NCBI RefSeq assembly: GCF_002310815.1
Contig: NZ_CP011033.1
Location: 916,476-980,475, forward strand
DNA length: 64,000 nucleotides
Direction of reading: 5' to 3'
Source of the DNA: Pseudoalteromonas tunicata
Lineage (GTDB): Bacteria; Pseudomonadota; Gammaproteobacteria; Enterobacterales; Alteromonadaceae
In this document: piece by piece, positions 8,043 through 17,327 of the stretch
Position numbering within the stretch: the stretch's first letter is position 1
Layout: each line of letters opens with the position of its first letter
The notes under the pieces: generated by a model
What the model was told of the DNA's origin: nothing
Database searches by the model: none
What the model saw: only the letters and a program-made list of their open reading frames with translations
Made by a program: the position numbers and the translations under genes

Positions 8043-9976
8043 TGCGTCAAGCGAAGCTTGATGCATCTTGCAGGGTGCAAGTCCCTGTCGGGTAAGGTTT
8101 AACTCACCACCCGTATCGAGTGTTGCGCCTATGGCGGAGCTGTTTTTTTTTTCAGCGAACAAGATAGGTGAAGCGTACACAGAGAATTAAGTAGGCCACA
8201 GGGGATCCGTGTCCCTGAAGTGCTGAGATCGCTCCGATAAATACAGTCTGACTGACGAGGTTTGTAACGCCACTGAAGTCCAAGCAAAGCAACCGTAATG
8301 AGTGAGGTTGTGGCGAGTCAGCGGAGTTATTAAGCCGTGGCATGTTTAAAGAGATGCATCAGGAACTTGAGAGAGCCAAAGGTGTTCCGCAAGGACGCGG
8401 TAGGGAAGCTAAGTCAAAAGCAAGGCCAACGATGACCCTTTGGCAGTCAGACCAGTTCGTAGTAGTTTGAGACGGGAAAGCCGATCACATGGCGAAGGGG
8501 CTGGCAGTTATATCACGTGTTTAGCAGACACATAGGCCGGACAATGTAGGGCTGGACTCACTATGATAACCGAACTAAACGCGATCACATTTAAATCACA
8601 GCGCCACCCCAAACACAGGTTTCAGAACTTATACGGATTACTAAGGGAAGATTTCCTGTATCAAAGTTGGGGTCAGCTCAATAAACAAGCAGCCGCTGGT
8701 ATTGATGGCATCACCATGCCTGCTTATCAGCAGCAACTTGTTGGCAACATTACTCGACTGAGCGATGCCCTGAAGCATAAGCGCTTTCGAGCCAATGACA
8801 TCAAACGTGTCTTTATTCCCAAAGCAAATGGCAAACAGAGACCGCTGGGCTTGCCCACGGTGGATGATAAATTGGTGCAACAAGGCGTGAGCCAGATATT
8901 GCAAAGTATCTGGGAAGCGGATTTTCTGCCCAATAGCTATGGCTACCGACCGAATAAAAGCGCCCATCAAGCGGTGCACAGTTTAGCGTTGAATCTTCAG
9001 TTTAAAGGATACGGTTACATTGTGGAGGCTGACATTAAAGGCTTCTTCAACAACCTTGATCACAACTGGCTGATGAAGATGCTCAAACAACGCATTGATG
9101 ACAAAGCCATGCTGAGTTTAATCAGCCAATGGCTTAAAGCCCGCATAAAATCACCTGAAGGGGTATTTGAATACCCGAAAAGCGGTACGCCGCAAGGGGG
9201 GATCATTAGCCCGGTACTGGCGAACATCTACCTGCATTACGCACTCGACTTATGGTTTGAAAAGAAAGTAAAACCCCGAATGCGTGGCCGCGCGATGCTC
9301 ATCCGGTACGCCGATGATTTTGTGTGTGCGTTCCAGTACGCCAACGATGCTGAGCGATTTTACGAGGTGCTGCCAAAACGACTGAAGACTTTTATTTAAA
9401 CATAAGCAATTTAGAAGTGGCAGAGGAGAAAAGCTCACTGCTACGATTTAGTCGATTTCACCCGAGTCGAAAACGGCAATTTGTGTTTCTTGGTTTTGCC
9501 TTTTACTGGGCAAAAGATGCACAGGGAAAACCTCGACTCAGGCGGCGAACAGGGGCGGAAAAGCACCGCGCCAGCATGAGCGAGTTTTACCAATACATCA
9601 AAGCCAAGCGGTCAAACAAGCTCAACACTTGGATGCCGCAACTGAAACGCAAACTGATGGGATACCGAAATTACTTTGGCCTGCCAGACAACAGCTGCAG
9701 CCTTGATAGATTGTACAGTTATGTGTTGCACAGTTTATACAAATGGCTGAATAGGCGCAGTGGCAGACGCAGTTACAATTGGAGTAATTTCAAGAAGATG
9801 CTAATGTATTATGCAATTGAGCGACCAAGAGTGAGTAAGCGATTTATTCACGTAGATTGGTACTAGGAGCGTGTTGATTTACACGCGTGAATATATAACT
9901 GAAGAGCCGGATGCGGTAATTCCGCACGTCCGGATCTGTGTGGGGTCGGCCCAGTAATGGGTCGCTCTACCACGAT
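8042..9976 (+). mobile_element. Group II intron 1, with defective maturase gene
   Basis: The 5' end reads GTGCGTC followed by the conserved domain I pattern GGGTGCAAGTCCCTGTC. Domain V is visible at about 9904-9938 (GAGCCGGATGCGG, TAAT, TCCGCACGTCCGG) and domain VI at about 9940-9970, where GTGGGG can pair with CTCTAC around a GGCCCAGTAATGGGTC stem. The 3' end is placed at CGAT, 9976. It sits four bases into the GTTA right core left by MITE B copy 1, so splicing would join GTTA to TGTGCAAGG. Exact ends are uncertain by a few bases. Confidence 0.85.
8563..9866 (+). pseudogene. ltrA: Group II intron reverse transcriptase/maturase, frameshifted
   Basis: The first part (8563-9399) contains the reverse-transcriptase fingers and palm: KRVFIPKANGKQRPLG, EADIKGFFNNLDH, SGTPQGGIISPVLANIYL and the catalytic YADD. 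Near 9388-9420 the frame is disrupted by an insertion-like lesion with a TAA at 9397-9399; homology resumes in another frame as SLLRFSRFHPSRKRQFVFLGF and continues through the maturase (X) domain to 9866. The intron therefore lacks an intact protein of its own and would need one in trans. Confidence 0.85.
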
Positions 9977-9997
9977 TGTGCAAGGAGTGTACGAAAT

Positions 9998-10576
9998 ATG
10001 AATATTGGAATATATATATACGATAATGCAGAGGTTCTTGATTTTTCAGGACCATTTGAAGTATTAAGTACTGCAAAGCGATTGGAAGATAATAACTGGA
10101 ATATATTCTTGGTTGCAGAAGAATGTCGTATTATCCAAGCACGAGGAGGGTTTCCAGTTCAACCTCATTTTACTTTTGATTCACATCCTGACATTGATAT
10201 TCTAATTGTGGTTGGTGGCGTTCATACAGAAGAAGTGAAAAATTCAAATGTAGTATCTTGGGTTTCACAGGTTGCAAGTAAATCTCAAAGGGTGCTATCA
10301 GTTTGCACTGGTGCTTTTATTTTAGCGGAAGCTAATTTGTTAAATGGTTTAACGGTAACTACTCACTGGGAAGATATTGCGGATCTTAAAGCAGACTATC
10401 CAGCACTAAACGTTGTTACTGACCGTCGTTGGGTTTCGGATGGAAAATATATCACCTCAGGTGGAATCTCAGCTGGAATAGACATGAGTCTGCATTTGGT
10501 AACAGAGCTTGCTAACCTAGATTTAGCTGAGAGTACTGCAAACCAAATGGAATATCAGTGGCAAAAATGCACATAA
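9998..10576 (+). CDS. DJ-1/PfpI (GATase1-like) family protein (cassette 7)
   Basis: A 192-residue protein of the DJ-1/PfpI superfamily: IYDNAEVLDFSGPFEVLSTA at the N-terminus, a nucleophile-elbow cysteine C103 in VLSVCTGAFIL, and a following TTHWEDIADL histidine. It matches the sensory half of AraC-type GATase1 regulators but has no DNA-binding domain. The activity is unknown (isonitrile hydratase-like or amidase-like are options). The ATG at 9998 was chosen because AAGGAG lies eleven bases upstream; an earlier in-frame start would fall inside the intron's domain V/VI. Confidence 0.85.
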   Translation: MNIGIYIYDNAEVLDFSGPFEVLSTAKRLEDNNWNIFLVAEECRIIQARGGFPVQPHFTFDSHPDIDILIVVGGVHTEEVKNSNVVSWVSQVASKSQRVLSVCTGAFILAEANLLNGLTVTTHWEDIADLKADYPALNVVTDRRWVSDGKYITSGGISAGIDMSLHLVTELANLDLAESTANQMEYQWQKCT

Positions 10577-10666
10577 CAAGCACTTTAAACGGAACTAAAA
10601 CAGTTGGCTACGTTCCGCTTCGCTTCACATTTTAGCAAATTTTTATCAGCCCATTATTGGGGCGTT
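10571..10666 (+). repeat. attC site of cassette 7
   Basis: It begins ACATAAC, overlapping the stop of the DJ-1-like gene, and ends GGCGTT (10661-10666). Inner segments AAAACAGTTGGCTACG and TTTTAGCAAATTTTT give partial pairing as in the neighbouring sites. MITE B copy 2 follows GTT. Confidence 0.7.
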
Positions 10667-10812
10667 GAGGTTGTAGAATTACTCATTTTGTCAAGTTTTT
10701 AGGTGATTTAAGGGTTCTCAAATGCATTGCTTAGTACGTGATAGTCGCTTAGAAAGCGATACGGGAGGTCAAAAAATGGCTAAATTTATAAAAATAGAAA
10801 TTCTACAGCCTC
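10667..10812 (+). mobile_element. attC-inserted MITE, subfamily B copy 2 (146 bp)
   Basis: Terminal repeats GAGGTTGTAGAATT and AATTCTACAGCCTC, with GTT at 10664-10666 and 10813-10815. The interior is about 90 per cent like copy 1 by eye, including the hairpin, GGGAGG and micro-ORF (10776-10817). Confidence 0.85.
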
Positions 10813-10817
10813 GTTAG
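10776..10817 (+). CDS. 13-residue micro-ORF of MITE B copy 2
   Basis: ATG seven bases after GGGAGG; it encodes the same MAKFIKIEILQPR peptide as copy 1, with one synonymous change (GCC to GCT). The stop TAG is completed by the target GTTAG. The GNAT cassette gene starts 24 bases downstream. Confidence 0.45.
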   Translation: MAKFIKIEILQPR

Positions 10818-10841
10818 GCCAAGAGTATTTAAGAGCAGAGT

Positions 10842-11318
10842 ATGTCGATAGAAATAATCAAGGAAGCAGCATGGCCTGAAATACTAAAACTACAATCAGA
10901 GGTCTATCAGCTTGTCGACCCCGAAAGTCTTGAGGTGTTAAAGGACAAATGGAGCAGAACCCCCAAATGCTGCTTTATCTATCGAGACTGTGAAGAACTA
11001 AAGGGTTATTTGTTAGCGCACTCTTGGAATAAAGAGCAGCCTCCGAAGTTGTTTAACGCCTTACCTAAAAATACTGAAGGGGACATCTTGTTTCTTCATG
11101 ACTTGGCAATTGCAAGCTCATCATTTTGCCAAGGTATTGGTTCCAAACTGATGAAGCATCTGGTTGGGATTGCAACTGGTTTGGGTTTCAAAGAAATTAG
11201 GTTGGTTTCAGTCCAGAACTCAGAGATGTTTTGGCAAAGGCAAGGTTTTAAACCGTTGCCAGAAAAAGTGTGCAAAAGTTATGGTGCTGATGCGCAATTG
11301 ATGTGGCGAAAACTCTAG
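10842..11318 (+). CDS. GNAT-family N-acetyltransferase (cassette 8)
   Basis: A 158-residue GNAT protein. It shows FLHDLAIASSSFCQGIGSKLM, which combines GNAT motif D/A with the acetyl-CoA pyrophosphate loop (QGIGSK), then a LVSVQNSEMFWQRQGFKPL motif B region. The substrate is not recognisable. The gene follows MITE B copy 2 with an AAGAGCAGAG sequence before the ATG. Its stop lies just before the left core of a truncated attC. Confidence 0.82.
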   Translation: MSIEIIKEAAWPEILKLQSEVYQLVDPESLEVLKDKWSRTPKCCFIYRDCEELKGYLLAHSWNKEQPPKLFNALPKNTEGDILFLHDLAIASSSFCQGIGSKLMKHLVGIATGLGFKEIRLVSVQNSEMFWQRQGFKPLPEKVCKSYGADAQLMWRKL

Positions 11319-11350
11319 GCCTAACAAGAAACTATGGCGTCAATAGCTAA
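11319..11350 (+). repeat. Truncated attC site of cassette 8
   Basis: GCCTAAC at 11319-11325 and the adjoining ACAAG are normal, but the remainder of the site is replaced by an IS110-family fragment whose gene ends at 11353. Confidence 0.55.
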
Positions 11351-11352
11351 TT

Positions 11353-12030
<678 letters not shown>

Positions 12031-12113
12031 CTAAAATTTAGTTTTTACTGCTCATTTTATGAAGTAATTGGATTATTAATAGTGGTTATAATGCGTTTAA
12101 CCTTGGTGCTCTG

Positions 12114-12281
12114 TGTGGTGAAAAGTTGCTTTTTATACTACAGAAAAGCCGCAAAACCCACATTAGATCTCTATTTTAAATATCTATATCAACCCGACTA
12201 AATGATTGAATCACAATAGGAACTCAGTTATCGTTTATAGACTAATAAAAATAACTTTAAAATGAGTAAATCTACAGGCTC
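12114..12281 (+). mobile_element. Right-end relic 1 of the IS1182-like family
   Basis: The last 110 bases match the right ends of the two IS1182-like copies (GATTGAATCACAATAGGAACT, then GAGTAAATCTACAGGCTC) and are followed by GTTAGG. No transposase or left end remains; the left boundary is approximate and borders the IS110 fragment. Confidence 0.65.
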
Positions 12282-12311
12282 GTTAGGTATTTTTAAAGCA
12301 ATGGAGTTGTA

Positions 12312-12773
12312 ATGAAGTTTATTTTAAAAATTGGATTATTATTAGCGTTCTTAATTCTTTCAAAGACAACGTTTGCTGCAAGTTGTGATTCAACCTGCCA
12401 GTTAAACCAGATTAACTCATATTTTACAGCTTTAGATAAAATTAACCGTAAAGGTTCAACCCTCAATGATATCGATTCATTGTTGGATTTAACTCATGAT
12501 GACGTCAAATATATTCATGTAGAATATGAGGCTAACTTTACTAAAGAATCATGGCGCAAGGCATTTTTAAGGAACCTTGAGCGTGGAGCGTACCAAAACA
12601 GTGCTAATAATGAGATGCGTATTATAAATACTATCTTTGGAAAAAATCATACAGCAATTGAATATTCTAATGGTGTTATTCAACAGGATGGTACTTGGCA
12701 GCAAACAGAGTCTTTACTTGTTTTATTTGGCTTTAAAGATGGCAAGATATCATTAATCAAAGAGTTGTGGTGA
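12312..12773 (+). CDS. Secreted NTF2/SnoaL-like protein (cassette 9)
   Basis: A 153-residue protein with a clear signal peptide (cleavage probably after TTFA, residue 22). The mature part (QLNQINSYFTALDKINRKG, DLTHDDVKYIHVEYEA, TESLLVLFGFKDGKISLIKELW) has the length and strand pattern of a SnoaL-like NTF2 domain. Two cysteines near the mature N-terminus may form a disulphide. Periplasmic location is likely; function is unknown. GGAG lies ahead of the ATG. Confidence 0.72.
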   Translation: MKFILKIGLLLAFLILSKTTFAASCDSTCQLNQINSYFTALDKINRKGSTLNDIDSLLDLTHDDVKYIHVEYEANFTKESWRKAFLRNLERGAYQNSANNEMRIINTIFGKNHTAIEYSNGVIQQDGTWQQTESLLVLFGFKDGKISLIKELW

Positions 12774-12777
12774 AAAT

Positions 12778-12845
12778 GCCAAACAAACAATTTAAGAGTG
12801 GATCGTAACGCGTGGCAATTTTGCTGTGCGTTTCGCAAAGCTGTT
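12778..12845 (+). repeat. Partial attC site of cassette 9
   Basis: It begins GCCAAAC (12778-12784) and continues AACAATTTAAGAGTGGA with AACGCGTGGC, close to the left half of Vibrio-type repeats. The right half is not recognisable before a relic of the IS1182-like family. Confidence 0.5.
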
Positions 12846-12949
12846 TACGAGTGTGATGTATTCTTTGTTATCGGTGACCTCGGTGATGATAAATCGGTTT
12901 TTCATAAAAAAGGTCGAAATCAGGATGTACTTTTTAAGCTTATAAACTC

Positions 12950-13082
12950 CGCTAAACCCCCATAAGTTCATAATTTTAAATACTAAAGTAATACCGACTA
13001 AATGATTGAATCATAATAGGAACTCAGTTATCGTTTATAGACTAATAAAAATAAGTTTAAAAACGAGTAAATCTACAGGCTC
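12950..13082 (+). mobile_element. Right-end relic 2 of the IS1182-like family
   Basis: It contains ACTAAATGATTGAATCATAA, TAGGAACTCAGTTATCG and the terminal GAGTAAATCTACAGGCTC, then GTTAAT. It is closer to relic 1 than to the full copies. The left boundary is approximate. Confidence 0.65.
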
Positions 13083-13108
13083 GTTAATATACAAAAAGGA
13101 TTTTGCTA

Positions 13109-13714
13109 GTGTTTGAAAGTATTGCGATCTATTCTGGGTTAATTGCAACAATCTGGATCTTTATTGGTGTTTATGTTGCGAGTCGATTTTATAATGGTTA
13201 CAGCCATTCTAAACAATTTTGTAGTGAATTAGGTGCAACAGGCAGCCCGACAGAAAAATTGTCACCCTTAATTAATAATTACCCGCTAGGCTTTCTCTTT
13301 TGCTTTTTCGGTTGGTATTTGGCGCAGTTATCAAGTGTTTCAATTTTAGTAAATATTGCGGGTTGGTTGGTTATAGCTCATGGCATCGGTACATGGGTAG
13401 CTGGTTATTTTCCTATGGACGCTGATCCATTTACTAAGAATCCTACTTTTAATTGTAAGATACATTCTTGGGCTGGATTTATTATGTTACTTTCGCTAGT
13501 TGTAGCGCCAATATTAGTATCCATAAGTCCAACAACAGAAGCTATCCCTCTATATTTCCGTATTTTTTCAGTTGTTTCTGTTATCGCTGCTGTTTATTAT
13601 CTATTTGCTATGGTTAAAGCCGTAAAATCTCAAAGTAACCCGGGTATTCAACAACGTATTTCTTATGGCATTCAGCTAATTTGGTTAAGTGCCTTTTCAT
13701 TAGTGTTAGCGTAG
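13109..13714 (+). CDS. DUF998-family membrane protein (cassette 10)
   Basis: A membrane protein of about 201 residues with six hydrophobic segments (for example SIAIYSGLIATIWIFIGVYV, LGFLFCFFGWYLAQL, WAGFIMLLSLVVAPILV). The conserved pattern GWLVIAHGIGTWVAGYFPMD and the following IHSWAGF histidine are typical of DUF998. Function is unknown. GTG 13109 is preferred because AAAAGGA ends eight bases before it; an upstream TTG at 13103 is too close to that site. Confidence 0.78.
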   Translation: MFESIAIYSGLIATIWIFIGVYVASRFYNGYSHSKQFCSELGATGSPTEKLSPLINNYPLGFLFCFFGWYLAQLSSVSILVNIAGWLVIAHGIGTWVAGYFPMDADPFTKNPTFNCKIHSWAGFIMLLSLVVAPILVSISPTTEAIPLYFRIFSVVSVIAAVYYLFAMVKAVKSQSNPGIQQRISYGIQLIWLSAFSLVLA

Positions 13715-13719
13715 TTGTA

Positions 13720-13841
13720 AACTAACACATATGAGCCGATTTCCCGTCAATAGGCATTACTTATCTTTCTGACCGCGCAAGCGGTCAAAGCCAAATCAAT
13801 CAACAAACTCATCTACTTCGTCTGTCGGTTAGCTGTTAAAT
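13720..13841 (+). repeat. Possible attC site of cassette 10
   Basis: A segment bounded by ACTAAC (13721-13726) and GTTAAAT (13835-13841), with ATGAG/CTCAT and GACCGC/GCGGTC internal pairs. It follows the stop codon as cassette sites do, but is longer than the others. Confidence 0.45.
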
Positions 13842-14289
13842 CGTCGTGCTGTTAATAAAAGTATGCAAACACATATAGTGGCTTTGTGAGTGCGAAATCT
13901 TTAACAAAAAAAATGCTGCCTAACGTTTTTTAATCCATTGAAATGTTAGGGCACTACGACTTAATGGATTTAGGAGGTAGAGCGACGCAGGAAGCCAAAG
14001 CCGAGACATTTATCGGTTAACCCTAAGATGGCACTATTCAAGTCATAGGTGCTTTTTGCACAATTAGTTTCGGGCTCATTTTTACTGGAAACGGCTTTGT
14101 TGATTATATTAATGTGTGCTAGGTATCACTTTTGAAAATCAAGAATGGGTAATCTAACTTAAATAGCATTTGGCATAGTACAGCCAACAGGGACTGGTAT
14201 CTTGCCTGTGTTGATAATTCCCCCTATAAACAAGCTTCTCATCCTCGGTGAAGCGCAGTGCCTCTGTAACTTTGTGGTGGAAATAGCCT
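13842..14289 (+). other. Gene-free segment of the cassette array
   Basis: No credible ORF is present on either strand. It holds an inverted pair AATCCATT (13931 region) and AATGGATT about 30 bases apart, next to CCTAAC and GTTAGG, which may be another attC or an ORF-less cassette. The rest shows no recognisable homology. Confidence 0.4.
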
Positions 14290-14395
14290 TTAAATCTCAA
14301 AGCAAAACCGACTAAATGATTGAGTCAAAATAGGAACTCAGTTATGGTTCGTTGATTAATAAAAACAAATTAAAAACGAGTAAATCTACAGGCTC
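14290..14395 (+). mobile_element. Right-end relic 3 of the IS1182-like family
   Basis: It has ACTAAATGATTGAGTCAAAA, TAGGAACTCAGTTATGG and the terminal GAGTAAATCTACAGGCTC followed by GTTAGC. No transposase is left upstream. Confidence 0.65.
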
Positions 14396-14458
14396 GTTAG
14401 CTGCAGCGAATATGCTAGTTTTCTCTACGTGATAAAATAATAAAAGGAAGTTTCTCTC

Positions 14459-15658
14459 TTGAAAAAATTATCTATTTACCTCTTTAATTTATTGTTGCTA
14501 ACTATATTATCTTTATGCTTTTTGAGTTGGTACACAGGCTCGGGAATTAGAATTTCAGATGGAAGATATTTAGGCTATTCTGCAAAAACTAATGAATGGC
14601 TTATGTTTGAATACCAAAACATCCCCGTTTTTCATGATGGCCCATACGTATTTCGAAACAATGGCAAACGATTTGCCAACTACATTACTGGAGATAACAA
14701 CTCATCTGCCAAACTCTCTCGTGTTGATATTAAAAATACCGTTTCGGTGACTGTAGATAATCAGTTCAATACTAACTTCACTGTTAATCTCAGAAATAGC
14801 TATCCTCGCTCAGAATTAGACATTCCAAGCCCTGCTAGATATTTAGCAATTTCGGATATGGAAGGTAATTTTGATGCAATGATAAACCTTCTAAAATCAA
14901 ACGGTGTTATAAATGATTCGTTAGAGTGGAGCTTTGGTTCAAGCCATTTAGTGCTTATTGGTGATATGGTCGACCGAGGAAAAAACGTAGTTCCTTTATT
15001 ATGGTTAATTTACAAGCTGGAAGCAGAAGCTAAGTCAGCCGGAGGCTATGTTCATTACATTTTGGGAAATCATGAGCGTTATTTATTAGATGGTAGAGTT
15101 AAATCAGCAGCTAAAAAATATTATGGAACATTTCGAACTACAGGAATGTCTCCTCGGGAATTGTGGTCTGAAGATTCCGAGCTAGGGAAATGGCTGCGGA
15201 GTAAGCCTGTTATGTTAAAGGTGGGTAGTACATTATTTGTACACGGTGGTGTTTCGCCAAGAGCTTTGACCTACAACTTGTCGTTGGAAGATATAGATGC
15301 AGAGGCGGAGCGTAACTTTGTCATTGGCGATACAGTTAGGCGAAATATTGATAACAGTATTATTCATGGCTCTGATGGCCTTTTGTTCTATCGAAACTTA
15401 GCAAAAGACATGAGTAAATATGAACTCGGCGATAAAGTTGGTGTTGATCATGTAGATAAAGTACTTTCAGAATTTAAAGTCAATAGATTAGCGATTGGAC
15501 ATACTTTAGTACGTAATATTGGCTACGATTATGGTGGTAAAGTTATACGTGTTGATGTACCTCACTCAGAGGGTACAAGTGAAGCTTTGTTAATGGAAAA
15601 CTCTTCATTTTGGGTGGTAAATAACAAAGGAAAAAAATCACCTTTAGGCAAGTTATAA
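14459..15658 (+). CDS. PPP-type metallophosphoesterase with N-terminal membrane anchor (cassette 11)
   Basis: A 399-residue calcineurin-like phosphoesterase. Residues 5-25 are an uncleaved signal or membrane anchor, so the enzyme probably faces the periplasm. Metal-binding motifs are complete: D133 in ISDMEGN, GDMVDRG (168-174), GNHE (203-206), VHGG and AIGHT later. The GDXVDRG/GNHE pair puts it with PPP protein phosphatases and the bacterial Shelph/ALPH-like group rather than with cAMP phosphodiesterases. The start is TTG with AAAAGGAAG eight bases upstream. The substrate is unknown. Confidence 0.85.
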   Translation: MKKLSIYLFNLLLLTILSLCFLSWYTGSGIRISDGRYLGYSAKTNEWLMFEYQNIPVFHDGPYVFRNNGKRFANYITGDNNSSAKLSRVDIKNTVSVTVDNQFNTNFTVNLRNSYPRSELDIPSPARYLAISDMEGNFDAMINLLKSNGVINDSLEWSFGSSHLVLIGDMVDRGKNVVPLLWLIYKLEAEAKSAGGYVHYILGNHERYLLDGRVKSAAKKYYGTFRTTGMSPRELWSEDSELGKWLRSKPVMLKVGSTLFVHGGVSPRALTYNLSLEDIDAEAERNFVIGDTVRRNIDNSIIHGSDGLLFYRNLAKDMSKYELGDKVGVDHVDKVLSEFKVNRLAIGHTLVRNIGYDYGGKVIRVDVPHSEGTSEALLMENSSFWVVNNKGKKSPLGKL

Positions 15659-15659
15659 A

Positions 15660-15666
15660 GCAGCTA
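15660..15666 (+). repeat. Left core of attC 11, split by group II intron 2
   Basis: GCAGCTA at 15660-15666 would join ACAAGGCG at 16998 to give the usual AGCTAACAAGGCG core if the intron were removed. Confidence 0.7.
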
Positions 15667-16997
15667 ATCGGGTAGCCGGAGGTCTCTAACCTCCAGCCCC
15701 CACACCACCCATCATGCGGGTCCGCAATGGGCGGTTCATCTCCTGTAATGAATATTGATCCAACTATCTCTCAATGACACTAATCCTTGTGAAGCCAAGT
15801 AGTCATTGCTTAGCGCAATATTAATTCCTTTTGTTTTTGAGCTTCTACAAGGGCCTTTACTGGTGATACCACATGCTATGGCAAGTCGATCACTGACCCC
15901 CAATTTCATTAAACTGCGTACTTTGGTGCGTGCTATTCCTTATAAATGGCGCCACTGTCGCCAATAACACATCCTTATCCTACGGCGGATCCAGTGATCT
16001 AAATCTACAGTTAGCTGATAAGCGTTGGCGATGAGGTAGTAGTGTCCCCAGCCGCGTAAATACTGTGTGAGCTTATGAATTTGTAAGGTCATTGCGATCC
16101 CCCAATTACGGTTTGTGAGTTCTCTGACGTTTGCCTTAAATTTCTTTAGCGCCTGTTCGTGGATCTGCACTTGGCCGTAACGGAAGGTAAACCCGAGGAA
16201 TTTCGAGCCAGATACCGAACCGACTCGGCTTTTCGATTCATTCACTTTAAGCTTTAATCGCTTAGTGATGAATTCGGTCATTTCCTGTTGGACTAGGAGT
16301 CCTTCGCTTTTCGTTTTTACTAAAATGATTATGTCTTAGTACCCTTGCCATCAGGTCATGTTCTGTTTGGTTATATTCATTCGAGGTATTATTCACAGCA
16401 GAACGCTGTTCATCACTATCACAACACGGTGATCTATGTGAATTCAAGTTCATTTGTAGTATCTCCTCTGGTTAAGATGTTCACGCCTTCACCGTGTCCC
16501 CTCCATTACGATGGGCGTTTGGCTACTATGCCGTCTGCTGACTTCTGATAAATCACTTTATCGATTACTCGGTAAAGCGCGTCTAAACTAATGCTTGTTT
16601 ACTGCTATTTCGCTCGCTATAGGTCGCAGTAACCAAAGCGCCAAGGGTTGATCAACCAGCCCCTAACTGGTAATCTCCAAGCGTTAGCGCGGATGCGTGT
16701 TTATCAGATCTCCCCGAATAAGGTGCATTGACTTTCTCTGCACAACTGCATCATTTACGGTGGCCGTTAGATCACATGACTTCGCTATCTTGTGCTAGCT
16801 CGTCTCCAGCCTACGCCTCATATGATGTTTTTGTTCATCAGCTCGCAGATTTGCTAGCGGCTTCCTCCAGACTATCTCTCGCGATTTAGCCCTTGCCATT
16901 CACTAGTAGTTATCTTTTAATAACAGTATGTTACTTGAACGGTGGTCTTCCTACAGAGGACTTTCACCTCATTAGTTCATGCCCATGCTGGGCGTAC
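15667..16997 (-). mobile_element. Group II intron 2, internally deleted, inserted in the bottom strand of attC 11
   Basis: Read on the minus strand, it starts GTACGCCCAGCATGGGC and includes a GGTGAAAGTCC domain I segment. It ends with a domain V (GAACCGCCCATTGCGG, ACCCGCATGATGGG) and domain VI (GGCTGGAGG, TTAGAGA, CCTCCGG) closing at CTACCCGAT. At about 1.33 kb it is short because most of the reverse-transcriptase gene is gone. Flanks join as CCTTGT and TAGCTG on the minus strand, the TTGT/T site used by attC-specific (IIC-attC) introns. Confidence 0.82.
15736..16453 (-). pseudogene. Group II intron maturase, core deleted and with an in-frame stop
   Basis: The N-terminus runs MNLNSHRSPCCDSDEQ to DLMARVLRHNH (from 16453). 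The reverse-transcriptase fingers and palm, including YADD, are absent. The frame then picks up at EMTEFITKRLKLKVNESKS (about 16281) with the maturase part FLGFTFRYGQ and LTQYLRGWGHYY. A TAA follows WRHL at 15940-15942, and homology continues past it (RTKVRSLMKLGV to WINIHYRR) to 15736. It is clearly inactive. Confidence 0.85.
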
Positions 16998-17086
16998 ACA
17001 AGGCGTTCAAACGGACAAAAAACAGTTGGCTGTTTCACTCCGTTCACTATTTTAGCCAACAATTTTTTGCCGCTTAACGTGGAGTT
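16998..17086 (+). repeat. Right part of attC 11
   Basis: It continues from the intron junction with ACAAGGCG. Arms AACAGTTGGCTG and TAGCCAACAATT pair well, and the site ends GGAGTT (17081-17086). MITE B copy 3 follows. Confidence 0.75.
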
Positions 17087-17234
17087 GAGGCTGTAGAATT
17101 ACTAATTTGGTCAAGTTTTTAGGTGATTTAAGGGGTCTCAAATGCATTGCTTAGTGCGAGATAATAGCTTAGTAAGCGATACAGGAGGCCATAAAAAATG
17201 GCCAAATTTATAAAAATAGAAATTCTACAGTCTC
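17087..17234 (+). mobile_element. attC-inserted MITE, subfamily B copy 3 (148 bp)
   Basis: Terminal repeats GAGGCTGTAGAATT and AATTCTACAGTCTC with GTT at 17084-17086 and 17235-17237. It keeps the hairpin (GCTT-agt-AAGC), AGGAGG and micro-ORF (17198-17239). Confidence 0.85.
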
Positions 17235-17239
17235 GTTAG
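17198..17239 (+). CDS. 13-residue micro-ORF of MITE B copy 3
   Basis: ATG nine bases after AGGAGG; it encodes MAKFIKIEILQSR and stops at the TAG completed by flanking GTTAG. It differs from copies 1 and 2 by one residue (P to S). Confidence 0.4.
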   Translation: MAKFIKIEILQSR

Positions 17240-17268
17240 CTGCTTACAAGTTCGCATGTTCCATTAGC

Positions 17269-17315
17269 TGTACAAGTTGGTTTTTTAGTCATATACTTGT
17301 CTCATTAAATGTACA
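17269..17315 (+). promoter_or_regulatory. Probable YefM operator pair (TGTACA boxes)
   Basis: TGTACA occurs at 17269-17274 and 17310-17315, just before the antitoxin gene. The YefM-YoeB complex is known to bind TGTACA palindromes and repress its own promoter. The second box is flanked as AATGTACATG. Confidence 0.6.
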
Positions 17316-17327
17316 TGTGGAGGTTTT

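Noticed and set aside
9938-9997. Upstream in-frame start for the DJ-1-like gene
   Set aside because: The extra 20 codons lie in domains V and VI of group II intron 1, while ATG 9998 has AAGGAG at a good distance.
16345-17096. Short + strand ORFs across the 16 to 17 kb region
   Set aside because: They run antisense through group II intron domain I and the attC 11 hairpin and show no protein-like pattern.
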